From NCBI GenBank assembly GCA_045591035.1, contig JAZNSG010000062.1:1-26636 (forward strand): DNA of 26,636 bases, in the 5' to 3' direction. The stretch is from SIG440 sp045591035. Its GTDB lineage: Bacteria > Bacillota > Clostridia > Monoglobales > Monoglobaceae. This document shows, in pieces, positions 1 to 6,981 of the stretch (positions are counted from its first letter, which is position 1; each line of letters opens with the position of its first letter). The translations under genes and the position numbers were made by a program. Below the pieces are notes generated by a model that did not search any database, was not told the DNA's origin, and saw nothing but the letters and a program-made list of their open reading frames with translations.

Positions 1-100
1 TTTTTTATGTAAATAGAATATTATACAAAAAAATAAGTCGAAGCAAAGTTAACTTTGCTTCGACTTATTTTTTTGTATAATATTCTATTTACATAAAAAA
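1..100. repeat. Perfect 100-bp palindrome
   Basis: Bases 1-50 are the exact reverse complement of bases 51-100, with no spacer; the centre is GTTAAC at 48-53. The inner 32 bases (35-66) would form a hairpin followed by ATTTTTTT on either strand, so it could act as a bidirectional terminator. The symmetry ends at base 100 and begins at the first base of the window, so the left limit cannot be judged. A fold-back assembly artefact at a contig end is a serious alternative to a natural element. Confidence 0.9.
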
Positions 101-124
101 TGACCAGTAATCTGGCCATTTTTC
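95..124 (-). terminator. Rho-independent terminator after the stalk-domain protein gene
   Basis: The stem TGGCCAG/CTGGTCA (minus strand, one G-U pair, 4-nt loop, bases 101-118) is extended by an A/T stretch and ends in a run of six T on the minus strand. It lies about 80 bases past the stop codon of the last gene of the BlaI/M56 group. Because A and T runs flank both sides it could work in both directions. Confidence 0.7.
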
Positions 125-201
125 GGAACACAAACAGCATAACAGGATTTATGTTCCTCTTATATTTTTAAATCATTATATTTGAAAAATTATGTCTTTC
201 C

Positions 202-1827
202 TTATCTTGCGTATGGTTCCATTAAAACATTAAATATATCTGACGACTCGCTTGAACCATCTTGAAAATTAAAAACAAACCACAAATGTCCAATTGTCGC
301 ATCCTTGGGAAATTCTAGTTGCACAGACAAAACCTGTGCCATAGTATGGTACGAAAAAGGAGCCTTAATTTTTCCTATTTCTTTTTTGTATTCATCCATT
401 TCCGTTCCCGCAGGAACAAAATACGCCGTTACAGAGATTGGATATGGTTCTTCCCCAACTTCAAACCAAGGGAAGTGTGCATGTATTGTTTGCGGCACTT
501 TATACCAACCATCCTCCGCTTTTTCAATCCATGCTCCTGCAGGAGAAGTTCGGGAAAAAGATATTTCCTTTAAAGCCGCATCACCGAGTTCCTTTACCGA
601 CTTGACAATCCATATTCCATTCTCGCTTTTATCTATTGGTTTAAAAAGCTCTAATGTATATCTCTTTCCCCCAATAATATATGTTCCTGTGCATCCTTCT
701 CCGTCGCCCGCAAAATAGGTCAATTTTCCGTTTTCAACAGATTCTCCTATGCCGGATAGATACATCTGCATCACCTGCTCATAATCAAGCCGCCAAGGGA
801 AGTGTCCGTTATTTACTTGTCTTTGCAGTTCTTTAATTTGTGCATACGACATATTTTCAGCATTAGCAATATTGAGAGTATAAACATCATCAATTAATGA
901 AAAAGTGGATTCGATATATGAAATTTCTTTATACATTTTGGCGTATTCTTCTGACAGTTTTATATCCTCTTCATCATTGCCTGAAAATATAGGCAGTTGA
1001 ACATCCGTAGGTCTTCCAATTAAATAACCATAATCCTGATTTCTCCACATAACAGTCATGTTTCCAACCATATTCATATGCTCTTCAATTTCAGAATCAG
1101 CCAATTTTATTACATTGAACAGAGTTCCCATGCCATCATGCTTTTCTGAAATCCCTCTATGCTTGAACTCTATATAGCCATCATTAACAGTTGTTTCGTC
1201 AGCAATGTATTTTCCAAGCCAATGCATAGGAAGTTCAAACTGCACATTCATCTTTTCATTTTTATATAATATACTTCCGAAAAGAGTGTAGTTGTTTGCA
1301 ACTATAAAGATACGTTCTATAAATTCATAAGGAATATATATCTTATAGTTTTTCATTTCCGGCGTAAAATCCATTGGCGGAAAACCTTTACCATTTGTGT
1401 TATAAAAAATTTGATTTCTTCCAACCTCAATTTCATACTCTACACCGTTAACTTTTATTATTGCTTTGTTTAAAGCTATTTCACACTCCACGCCGAGGTT
1501 CTTGCAAAGTTCCTCTAATGGAAAATATGCCATTAGTTGTGCTGTATATCCTTGTTCCATTGTTTCTGATAAAACATAAGGTTCGTTGTTAAACTCAAGA
1601 AGTTCTCCGTTAAATGTAAGCTTTATGTCACTATTAACTGTAGTGTCGTCCTGTCTGTTGACTGCTACCCAAATAGAAACACAGATTATTGAAACTATTA
1701 TAATGGCAAAAACAGCCATTGCTATAAATTTCGAAGTCTTGCCGTTTTTAGAGCGAATCTTTGAAAAACGGTTTTGCAGTTTTTCCTTATCCATGCTCAT
1801 TTTTGTTGTAAACATTTTTTCCAACAT
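202..1827 (-). CDS. Membrane-anchored stalk-domain protein with an M56-associated extracytoplasmic domain
   Basis: Function is unknown; it is probably a cell-surface sensor or effector. This 541-residue protein has a basic N-terminus, one membrane segment at about residues 33-56, and then an extracytoplasmic part. Residues 69-180 look like a stalk or copper-amine-oxidase-N domain (a repeated short beta pattern ending in IYIPYEFIERIF). The rest, with GRPTDVQLPIF, NNGHFPWRLD and DKSENGIWIVKS, resembles the sensor region found at the C-terminus of clostridial BlaR1/M56 proteins (recalled, not searched). The first ~57 residues are clearly paralogous to those of the gene just upstream (MLEKMFTTKMS, then RFSKIRSKNGK). 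The start follows AAGGAGG by 8 bases, and the upstream stop codon is 17 bases away, so the two are probably co-transcribed. It has no zinc-protease motif of its own. Confidence 0.8.
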   Translation of the reverse strand: MLEKMFTTKMSMDKEKLQNRFSKIRSKNGKTSKFIAMAVFAIIIVSIICVSIWVAVNRQDDTTVNSDIKLTFNGELLEFNNEPYVLSETMEQGYTAQLMAYFPLEELCKNLGVECEIALNKAIIKVNGVEYEIEVGRNQIFYNTNGKGFPPMDFTPEMKNYKIYIPYEFIERIFIVANNYTLFGSILYKNEKMNVQFELPMHWLGKYIADETTVNDGYIEFKHRGISEKHDGMGTLFNVIKLADSEIEEHMNMVGNMTVMWRNQDYGYLIGRPTDVQLPIFSGNDEEDIKLSEEYAKMYKEISYIESTFSLIDDVYTLNIANAENMSYAQIKELQRQVNNGHFPWRLDYEQVMQMYLSGIGESVENGKLTYFAGDGEGCTGTYIIGGKRYTLELFKPIDKSENGIWIVKSVKELGDAALKEISFSRTSPAGAWIEKAEDGWYKVPQTIHAHFPWFEVGEEPYPISVTAYFVPAGTEMDEYKKEIGKIKAPFSYHTMAQVLSVQLEFPKDATIGHLWFVFNFQDGSSESSDIFNVLMEPYAR

Positions 1828-1844
1828 CGTGTTCGCCTCCTTAG

Positions 1845-3269
1845 TTATCGTTTGGCTGTCATATCAATAATTTCTTCTGTTGTAAGTCCGAAAAATCCAA
1901 AAAGTTCAGAACTGTACCCATCACTATAATCGTAGTATGTATTTCCGGTCTTAAATACAGCACAATCGTCTGTAGCAAGTGTAATCGTTCCCTTATCGCC
2001 ATTTTCTTTTGTAATTATAAGTGTTGCCGTAAAAGGACAACCGCTTCCGCCTTTCATAATTTTCGCTGACGAAAGCATACTTTCTAGTGTTTTAAGATTA
2101 TCTCTTACTATGATCGGATATACTGCATCATTTACAACAACTTCTGCATGCGTTATTTTCTTTATATCTTGCGGATAAAATTCTACAGCAGGCATTTCGG
2201 GATAATTCATAAAGTTTACAAAATACTTTTGTTCGTCCAATGTAATCTTCTCAAAAAATATAAGCTCAATCTTATAATTATCAAAAATAAAAATCATCAG
2301 TTTGTTTTCATCTGTGGAATTATCCCAAACATCATACATTTTCACATCATAATTACCGTCTTTTTCAACTTCAAAATGCTTGAGATTTCTTGTTTCGCTT
2401 AGCTTATCAAAAATCTTTTCTACTTTATCTCCGTTAACCTCCCACTGAAAACCGCTGTTTGTCAATATTTCTTCGTCATTTTTGAGTGCTTTTTCCTTGA
2501 TAATATTCAACTTGCGTCCTGCCATACTCACATAATCATTCCCAAACACATATCGCATTTCAACATTATCGTCTGCCTTATGTTGAACAGTAACAAGCTG
2601 AATAGAAGCAATAATGCTATCCTGTGCAGTCAAATAATATGTTCTTTGGTCGCCGTCCGGGATGCATCGGTCACTGCACCAACCATAAATGTCAGCAACT
2701 GTTGAATATGTTTCGGCATAATTTGTAAACAATTCCATTCCGTCAGGCATATTTCCGATTTTCACTTCTCCGGTTTTAAGGTTAATAATATAATTATCAT
2801 ACTTTGCAACTCTATCATCGCGGAGACCTTCGTTTGTTAAATATGCAAATTTGCCGTCTTTATCAACTTTAAAAACAGTAAAGCTGTCTCCCTGAGTATG
2901 TCCTGCAATATTTAATTTGTCAAGGTTTATTTTGTGCAGTATTTCATAACTTTGTTGGTCAACTACGAAAAGTCCTTCAAGATAGTGGAATACCAGCTTT
3001 TCATCATCAACATAATCAATATCTGCCATAATTGAGCCAATAGGACGATTTATATAGTCGGAAAATTCGGCATCGGTCATTCTGTAGTCTTTGGTATTAT
3101 TTACAGCAATCATTACTCCAACACATATAATTGCGGCTATGATAATTCCAAAAAGAATACCACCAATCACTTTAGAAAGTTTTCCGTTTTTTGAACGGAT
3201 TTTTGAAAATCTGCTTTGTAATTTCTTCTTGTCTGCACTCATTTTGGTTGTGAACATCTTTTCCAACAT
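1845..3269 (-). CDS. Membrane-anchored BlaR1 C-terminal-like sensor protein
   Basis: This 474-residue protein has a basic cytoplasmic N-terminus, one membrane segment at about residues 33-56 and a large extracytoplasmic part. The middle has short hydrophobic/aromatic repeats that suggest a propeller-like fold. The C-terminus (ATLIITKENGDKGTITLATD, then YYDYSDG and ELFGFFGL) resembles the end of clostridial M56/BlaR1 sensors (recalled). It starts 16 bases after the M56 protease stop codon, in a different frame, behind a poor ribosome-binding site (AAAGGCAGG). Read upstream in its own frame, the codons stay open for 7 residues (NERQAKY) and then meet TAG. It therefore looks like the detached fourth membrane helix and sensor of a BlaR1 receptor. 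The alternative is a recent one-base frameshift, or a sequencing error, in a once continuous gene. Confidence 0.8.
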   Translation of the reverse strand: MLEKMFTTKMSADKKKLQSRFSKIRSKNGKLSKVIGGILFGIIIAAIICVGVMIAVNNTKDYRMTDAEFSDYINRPIGSIMADIDYVDDEKLVFHYLEGLFVVDQQSYEILHKINLDKLNIAGHTQGDSFTVFKVDKDGKFAYLTNEGLRDDRVAKYDNYIINLKTGEVKIGNMPDGMELFTNYAETYSTVADIYGWCSDRCIPDGDQRTYYLTAQDSIIASIQLVTVQHKADDNVEMRYVFGNDYVSMAGRKLNIIKEKALKNDEEILTNSGFQWEVNGDKVEKIFDKLSETRNLKHFEVEKDGNYDVKMYDVWDNSTDENKLMIFIFDNYKIELIFFEKITLDEQKYFVNFMNYPEMPAVEFYPQDIKKITHAEVVVNDAVYPIIVRDNLKTLESMLSSAKIMKGGSGCPFTATLIITKENGDKGTITLATDDCAVFKTGNTYYDYSDGYSSELFGFFGLTTEEIIDMTAKR

Positions 3270-3285
3270 ATATTTCGCCTGCCTT

Positions 3286-4113
3286 TCATTCTACCAATTC
3301 TAAGATGGTTTTCATATATAGCTTTTGTTCTTCATCATTCATATTCTTTGTAACTTCCATATCGCACGAAACCTCACAGGCTTCGCTAAGGTTGCTACTT
3401 ATCAAATATGAAAGAGGGTTAAACCAATGGACTGCATTTACAAATAACGCAAACCATTTTATCATCAAGTCTTTTCTCTTGTAATGAGTCAATTCGTGAA
3501 GAAACACCAATCTCATCATATCCTGCGATATTTCCTTGCAAGGCATATATACCACTGGAAAGAAAACACCTACCAACATCGGAGAGCCGACATCCGGCGA
3601 CATTCTTACCCTGATATTTCTTCGTATTCCAAGTTCTTTTTTTGCCTCAATTAACACAGAGTTTTCTTCCATCGTAATTGAACTCTTTCGTCTCTTGCGT
3701 ATATAGATAACATAACTTGCTATCACAATTAGAAGAAAGATTCCGGTTCCTGATATCCAGATGATTGAAAGAAGGTCAAGCACCTTTAACTTCACATTCT
3801 CACTAACACTGATTTCTCTCTCCGTAATAGGCGGAGCTTCGGGTAGTCCGGGAGTTTGCTCATTCTCCTCACTAATCTCTACCTCAGTTACATGTGCTTC
3901 AGTGCGAGTCATATATTGTATTTTCTGAACTTCTTGTTCTGGAATAAGTTTATATGTAGGTATAATCATTGTAAGCAGTACCGCTATCCATACATAATAC
4001 TGCCACTTTGCAGGAAATTTCTTTGTTGTAATCGGTTTTAAGCATAACAAAATAGCGGTTATACCAAATCCGAACAGGCTGAGTATCAGCACTGTTTCAA
4101 AAAGGTTAATCAT
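3286..4113 (-). CDS. BlaR1/MecR1-type M56 metalloprotease lacking the sensor domain
   Basis: This is an integral-membrane zinc protease expected to inactivate its BlaI-type partner on signal. I start it at the ATG at 4113 (275 residues) behind GGAGTGAG, instead of the TTG six codons earlier. Membrane segments lie at about residues 5-24, 40-58 and 115-138. HELTH (206-210) is the zinc motif and CEVSCD (246-251) the conserved downstream segment of the family. Full BlaR1 proteins run to about 585 residues, with a fourth membrane helix and an external sensor. This one stops at ILELVE, just before where those would begin, and the next gene supplies them. It is coupled to the repressor gene with only 4 bases between. 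The family call is firm; the signal sensed is unknown. Confidence 0.9.
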   Translation of the reverse strand: MINLFETVLILSLFGFGITAILLCLKPITTKKFPAKWQYYVWIAVLLTMIIPTYKLIPEQEVQKIQYMTRTEAHVTEVEISEENEQTPGLPEAPPITEREISVSENVKLKVLDLLSIIWISGTGIFLLIVIASYVIYIRKRRKSSITMEENSVLIEAKKELGIRRNIRVRMSPDVGSPMLVGVFFPVVYMPCKEISQDMMRLVFLHELTHYKRKDLMIKWFALFVNAVHWFNPLSYLISSNLSEACEVSCDMEVTKNMNDEEQKLYMKTILELVE

Positions 4114-4117
4114 AATC

Positions 4118-4489
4118 TCACTCCAATTCAAACATTTTTTTCAAATCCGACATATCCTCATTTGAAAGTTTTTTGTTTTCATAGAGTGTCGCAACAAGAT
4201 TCTTTACAGAACCCTTATATATTTTTGATAATAGATTCTCAGTTTCATCAATAGCATACTCACTCTGTTTGAGAACAGGGAAATAATAATTTATCTTGCC
4301 TTTTTTATCGCAAGAGATAACACCCTTTTTGAGTAAACGAGCCATAAAGGTTGCAACTGTTGATGCAGTCCAATCGTTATTATTAAGCTCGTTTATGATA
4401 TCTGCAACTGTCAGTTTTTCCTTGCTTCTCCACAGAATACACATAATCTCGTATTCTGCATCTGTTATTGTATGTTTTATAGCCGACAT
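4118..4489 (-). CDS. BlaI/MecI/CopY-family transcriptional repressor
   Basis: This is a 123-residue winged-helix repressor. The start is the ATG at 4489, preceded by GGAGAG, because a longer reading from 4588 would run through the promoter and operators. The winged helix covers residues 6-70 (ITDAEYEIMCILW, then WTASTVATFMARLLKKGVI), followed by the dimerisation and cleavage region (GSVKNLVATLYENKKLS). It should bind TACA-nn-TGTA operators as a dimer and be removed by the M56 protease encoded just downstream. Two matching sites flank its own promoter, so autoregulation of the four-gene group is expected. No beta-lactamase or efflux gene follows, so the regulated output may be the two membrane proteins or genes elsewhere. 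Confidence 0.92.
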   Translation of the reverse strand: MSAIKHTITDAEYEIMCILWRSKEKLTVADIINELNNNDWTASTVATFMARLLKKGVISCDKKGKINYYFPVLKQSEYAIDETENLLSKIYKGSVKNLVATLYENKKLSNEDMSDLKKMFELE

Positions 4490-4518
4490 AATAATCTCTC
4501 CTTCAAAAAACAATGTAT

Positions 4519-4530
4519 CTACACTTGTAG
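4519..4530. promoter_or_regulatory. BlaI-type operator, proximal
   Basis: CTACACTTGTAG is a perfect 5-bp dyad with a 2-base spacer and fits the TACA-nn-TGTA consensus recalled for BlaI/MecI. It covers the expected transcription start, about 10-20 bases past the -10 box, so occupancy would block initiation. Confidence 0.75.
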
Positions 4531-4538
4531 CTATATTT

Positions 4539-4567
4539 ATTATAGCAAGTATATCTACATTTGTCAA
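4539..4567 (-). promoter_or_regulatory. Consensus promoter of the blaI-M56 operon
   Basis: On the minus strand TTGACA (4567-4562) and TATAAT (4544-4539) are separated by exactly 17 bases, a full sigma-A consensus. The start would be near 4532, giving a 5' leader of about 43 bases. Such a strong promoter fits tight repression through the two operators that bracket it. Confidence 0.85.
4556..4565. promoter_or_regulatory. BlaI-type operator, distal, overlapping the -35 box
   Basis: TACATTTGTC matches TACA-nn-TGTA at 9 of 10 positions (the nn positions are free) and shares four bases with the -35 hexamer. Its centre lies 36 bases from that of the proximal operator, so two dimers could sit on both ends of the promoter. 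Confidence 0.6.
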
Positions 4568-4591
4568 TATAGATTTTAAAAACAACAAAAA

Positions 4592-4620
4592 ACCTCCGGC
4601 TTTTATGAAAAGCCGGAGGT
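4592..4620 (-). terminator. Rho-independent terminator of the microcompartment operon
   Basis: Perfect 13-bp arms (4592-4604 and 4608-4620, core CCTCCGGC/GCCGGAGG) with a 3-base loop are followed on the minus strand by TTTTTTTTGTTG. It sits 18 bases past the aldolase stop codon and just before the blaI promoter, so it separates the two units. Confidence 0.9.
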
Positions 4621-4637
4621 AAAAATTTATATTTTCT

Positions 4638-5585
4638 TTATTTGTTCAAGTATTTTGCAACTTCTGCAGCCACAAGCTTTGTAATCATTTCAATGTTGTC
4701 TGCAGATACAGCCCCTGCATTTGTGAGGTCTGCCTTGCCATTGCTGCTGAAGAGTTCCATCTTCTTAAGTGTTTCAAGCTTAACAGCTTCAACTGCTGCT
4801 GGAATAAGGTCAATAAGACCTTTGTCCATGCTGTGGAACTTCTTGAACTCAGCTTCAACTGCCGCAACGTTTATATCTGTGAAGATATTAACCTTGCTGA
4901 TACCTTCCTTTATAGCCTGTTTGAAGTCGTTATCGGTAAGACCGGAACCACCGTGAAGAACCAAAGGAACATCAACAGTATTCGCAATTGTGCGGATTCT
5001 CTCAAAGTCAAGTTTCGGGGGAAGTTTGTAAGCACCGTGAGCATTACCTACAGCAATAGCCAAAGCATCAACTCCGGTTTTTTCTACAAATTCCTTAGCG
5101 AGTTTGGGGTCTGTGAAATAAGCAGACGGGTCAGCAAGATGTGAACTGCCTTCAGCAGAACCTTCATTGTCGCCAACATGTCCAAGCTCACCTTCGATGG
5201 TTGCACCGTAGGAATGTGCAATATCAGCCATTTCCTTAACTTTTCTCAGGTTTTCCTCGTATGTATCTGTTGAACAATCATACATAACTGAGCTGAAGCC
5301 AAGTTCCAGAGCCTTAATACAAGTATCATAAGTCAAACCATGGTCAAGATGAACAACAACAGGAACAGAAGCCTTCTTAGCCATTGGGATAAGGTAATAG
5401 GATACCTCTTCCAAAGGACCGTAAGGAAGCAACACTTCTGCAGTACCCATAATAACCGGTGAACGGCTTGACTCTGCTGCCGCAATAATACCACGGGCAA
5501 GTTCAAGGTTTACTGCATTAAAAAGACCAACCGCATAACGGTTTTTCTTTGCCGGTCTCAAAACTTCATTCATATTTACTAACAT
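4638..5585 (-). CDS. Class II fructose-bisphosphate aldolase-family protein
   Basis: This is a 315-residue zinc-dependent aldolase of the FBA/tagatose-bisphosphate type. Visible residues are D81-H82 in HLDHG, the EGELG segment at 131-135, H183 in GNAHGAYK, and H211 in HGGSG, which should bind zinc and phosphate together with NIFTD near 234-238. The product is expected to be DHAP plus an aldehyde from a ketose phosphate. The start follows AGGAGGAAAAATT. It is the last gene of the microcompartment operon, 64 bases after pduL. That position allows a role in making lactaldehyde and then propanediol from a deoxy-ketose phosphate, but this family is not the FucA/RhaD (aldolase/adducin) family usually seen there. 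Ordinary glycolytic or tagatose aldolase activity is equally possible. The family call is firm; the substrate is not. Confidence 0.9.
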   Translation of the reverse strand: MLVNMNEVLRPAKKNRYAVGLFNAVNLELARGIIAAAESSRSPVIMGTAEVLLPYGPLEEVSYYLIPMAKKASVPVVVHLDHGLTYDTCIKALELGFSSVMYDCSTDTYEENLRKVKEMADIAHSYGATIEGELGHVGDNEGSAEGSSHLADPSAYFTDPKLAKEFVEKTGVDALAIAVGNAHGAYKLPPKLDFERIRTIANTVDVPLVLHGGSGLTDNDFKQAIKEGISKVNIFTDINVAAVEAEFKKFHSMDKGLIDLIPAAVEAVKLETLKKMELFSSNGKADLTNAGAVSADNIEMITKLVAAEVAKYLNK

Positions 5586-5649
5586 AATTTTTCCTCCTAG
5601 AGATTATTATACTTAAATTGAGTCGTTTTCAGGCTCAACATCATTATTC

Positions 5650-6303
5650 TTATTTTGCTATTATATGCACTATATCGCCGTTTTTAAGTCCCGATGAGTT
5701 TGCATCATCTGTATCAATATGCATTTCAACATTGAAATCATCACGAACTCTAATCTGCACATCAAAGAACTTTGTAGGCTTTATGCCGTCAATTACAACA
5801 TCCACATAATCGTTATCAGAAATGTTAAGCTTTTCCGCAAATTCGGGGGTAAGATGTATATGGCGGTTTGCTATGATAACACCCTCTTTCAGGTATACAC
5901 AGCCTTTCGGACCAACAATCACGAGCTTCTCAGAGCCTTTAACTTCACCCGATGGACGAACAGGCGGGCTGACCTTCAAAACAAAGGTATCAGTTCGTGA
6001 AATCTCAACCTGAGTATTCTTTCTTATGGGTCCAAGAACTCTCACATTCTCAATCGCCTTGAGTGAAGGCCCAACAAGGGTAACCACCTCATTCGAAGCA
6101 AATTCACGTCCCATAAGATATTTTTTGGGTGTCAATTCGTAACCCTCACCAAAAAGCGTATCCAAATCCTCACGGGACAAATGTATATGTCTTTGTGAAA
6201 CACCTATTTTAACAAAATCATCATTAATCGAGGAAGCGGACGTAATATTCAATTCCTTAACTGCGTTTTCCACAGCATTTTCAATAGTTTTCAAATCTAC
6301 CAT
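5650..6303 (-). CDS. pduL: PduL-type phosphate acyltransferase of the microcompartment
   Basis: It converts propionyl-CoA (or another acyl-CoA) plus phosphate to acyl-phosphate and frees CoA inside the shell. I start it at the ATG at 6303 (217 residues) behind GGAGGAGGTG; the longer reading overlaps the preceding gene. Two PduL signatures are present, SQRHIHLS (36-43) and ANRHIHLTP (145-153), whose histidines bind the zinc pair, and MHIDTDDAN at 194-202. Residues 4-19 (LKTIENAVENAVKELN) form a short amphipathic helix typical of an encapsulation peptide, joined by a Ser-rich linker, so lumenal targeting is likely. It follows the shell-trimer gene by 16 bases. Acyl-phosphate should leave for an acyl kinase that is not encoded in the window. 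Confidence 0.93.
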   Translation of the reverse strand: MVDLKTIENAVENAVKELNITSASSINDDFVKIGVSQRHIHLSREDLDTLFGEGYELTPKKYLMGREFASNEVVTLVGPSLKAIENVRVLGPIRKNTQVEISRTDTFVLKVSPPVRPSGEVKGSEKLVIVGPKGCVYLKEGVIIANRHIHLTPEFAEKLNISDNDYVDVVIDGIKPTKFFDVQIRVRDDFNVEMHIDTDDANSSGLKNGDIVHIIAK

Positions 6304-6319
6304 TTGCACACCTCCTCCT

Positions 6320-6961
6320 TTAACATTCAAAATCAAAAAACTTCATTATTTCGCCATGGGGTCTTGGGATAACAGCTTTTCCAAACAATTCTCCCAATGG
6401 AGCTGAAGCCTTGCAACCGGCTTCAACAGCAGCAGAAACTGCCGAAACACTACCCTTGACAATCAAAGTGACAAGACGTCCACCTAAACGTTTTTCAGAG
6501 TGAATAAGCCTAACATCAGCCGCTTTTACCATTGCATCAAGTCCTGTTATCGACGCAACAAGCCCTGATATTTCAATCATTCCGATTGCAAAATCAGTTG
6601 TTGGAAGCTCAACCTCTGCTCCGAGAAAGGTTTTAGGGAGTTTTTTGTTGTACTTATCCTTGTTCATATCAAGAAGATAAGCCATTTTTTCAACATCCTG
6701 ACCCGGACGTGGAATAACATGAGAAACTATGTACTTTCCTTCACTTTGAGCATAGGCTTTTCCCGCATCAATAGCGGCTCTGACAGCTGCATCGCTGCCT
6801 TCTATTTTAATCTGCATAACAAGCGGTGCAGGAGCATCCGCACTTTTAGGTCTGTTTCTGTCAAAAGCAATAACTCTCACGTCCGCCGCTTTTGCCGCAA
6901 TGTCCGCAGCATAAACCGCCGTCGTGAAGCTATATACCTCAAGCATACCAAGAGCGTCCAT
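6320..6961 (-). CDS. Tandem-domain BMC shell protein (BMC-T trimer)
   Basis: This 213-residue shell protein has two BMC domains. The first (about 1-100) begins ALGMLEVYSFTTAVYAADIA and ends VIPRPG. The second (about 122-213) begins AIGMIEISGLVASITGLDAM and ends VIPRPHG. Tandem BMC proteins form pseudo-hexameric trimers that tile into shell facets and often have a gated or cofactor-bearing pore. I see no conserved cysteine at the pore position of the kind that binds an iron-sulfur cluster in PduT; the only clear cysteines are near 187 and the last residue. The start is preceded by GGAGGAAAAAC. It lies between the aldehyde dehydrogenase and pduL, with 20 and 16 bases of spacing. PduB/EutL or PduT subtype cannot be fixed from sequence alone. 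Confidence 0.92.
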   Translation of the reverse strand: MDALGMLEVYSFTTAVYAADIAAKAADVRVIAFDRNRPKSADAPAPLVMQIKIEGSDAAVRAAIDAGKAYAQSEGKYIVSHVIPRPGQDVEKMAYLLDMNKDKYNKKLPKTFLGAEVELPTTDFAIGMIEISGLVASITGLDAMVKAADVRLIHSEKRLGGRLVTLIVKGSVSAVSAAVEAGCKASAPLGELFGKAVIPRPHGEIMKFFDFEC

Positions 6962-6981
6962 GTTTTTCCTCCGTTTATGAA

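Noticed and set aside
305..718. Plus-strand open frames across the window, such as this one and those near 7328, 11610 and 15697
   Set aside because: They lie opposite well-supported minus-strand genes, lack ribosome-binding sites and show no recognisable domain.
4490..4588. Longer N-terminus for the BlaI-type repressor
   Set aside because: The extra 33 codons cover the promoter and both operators.
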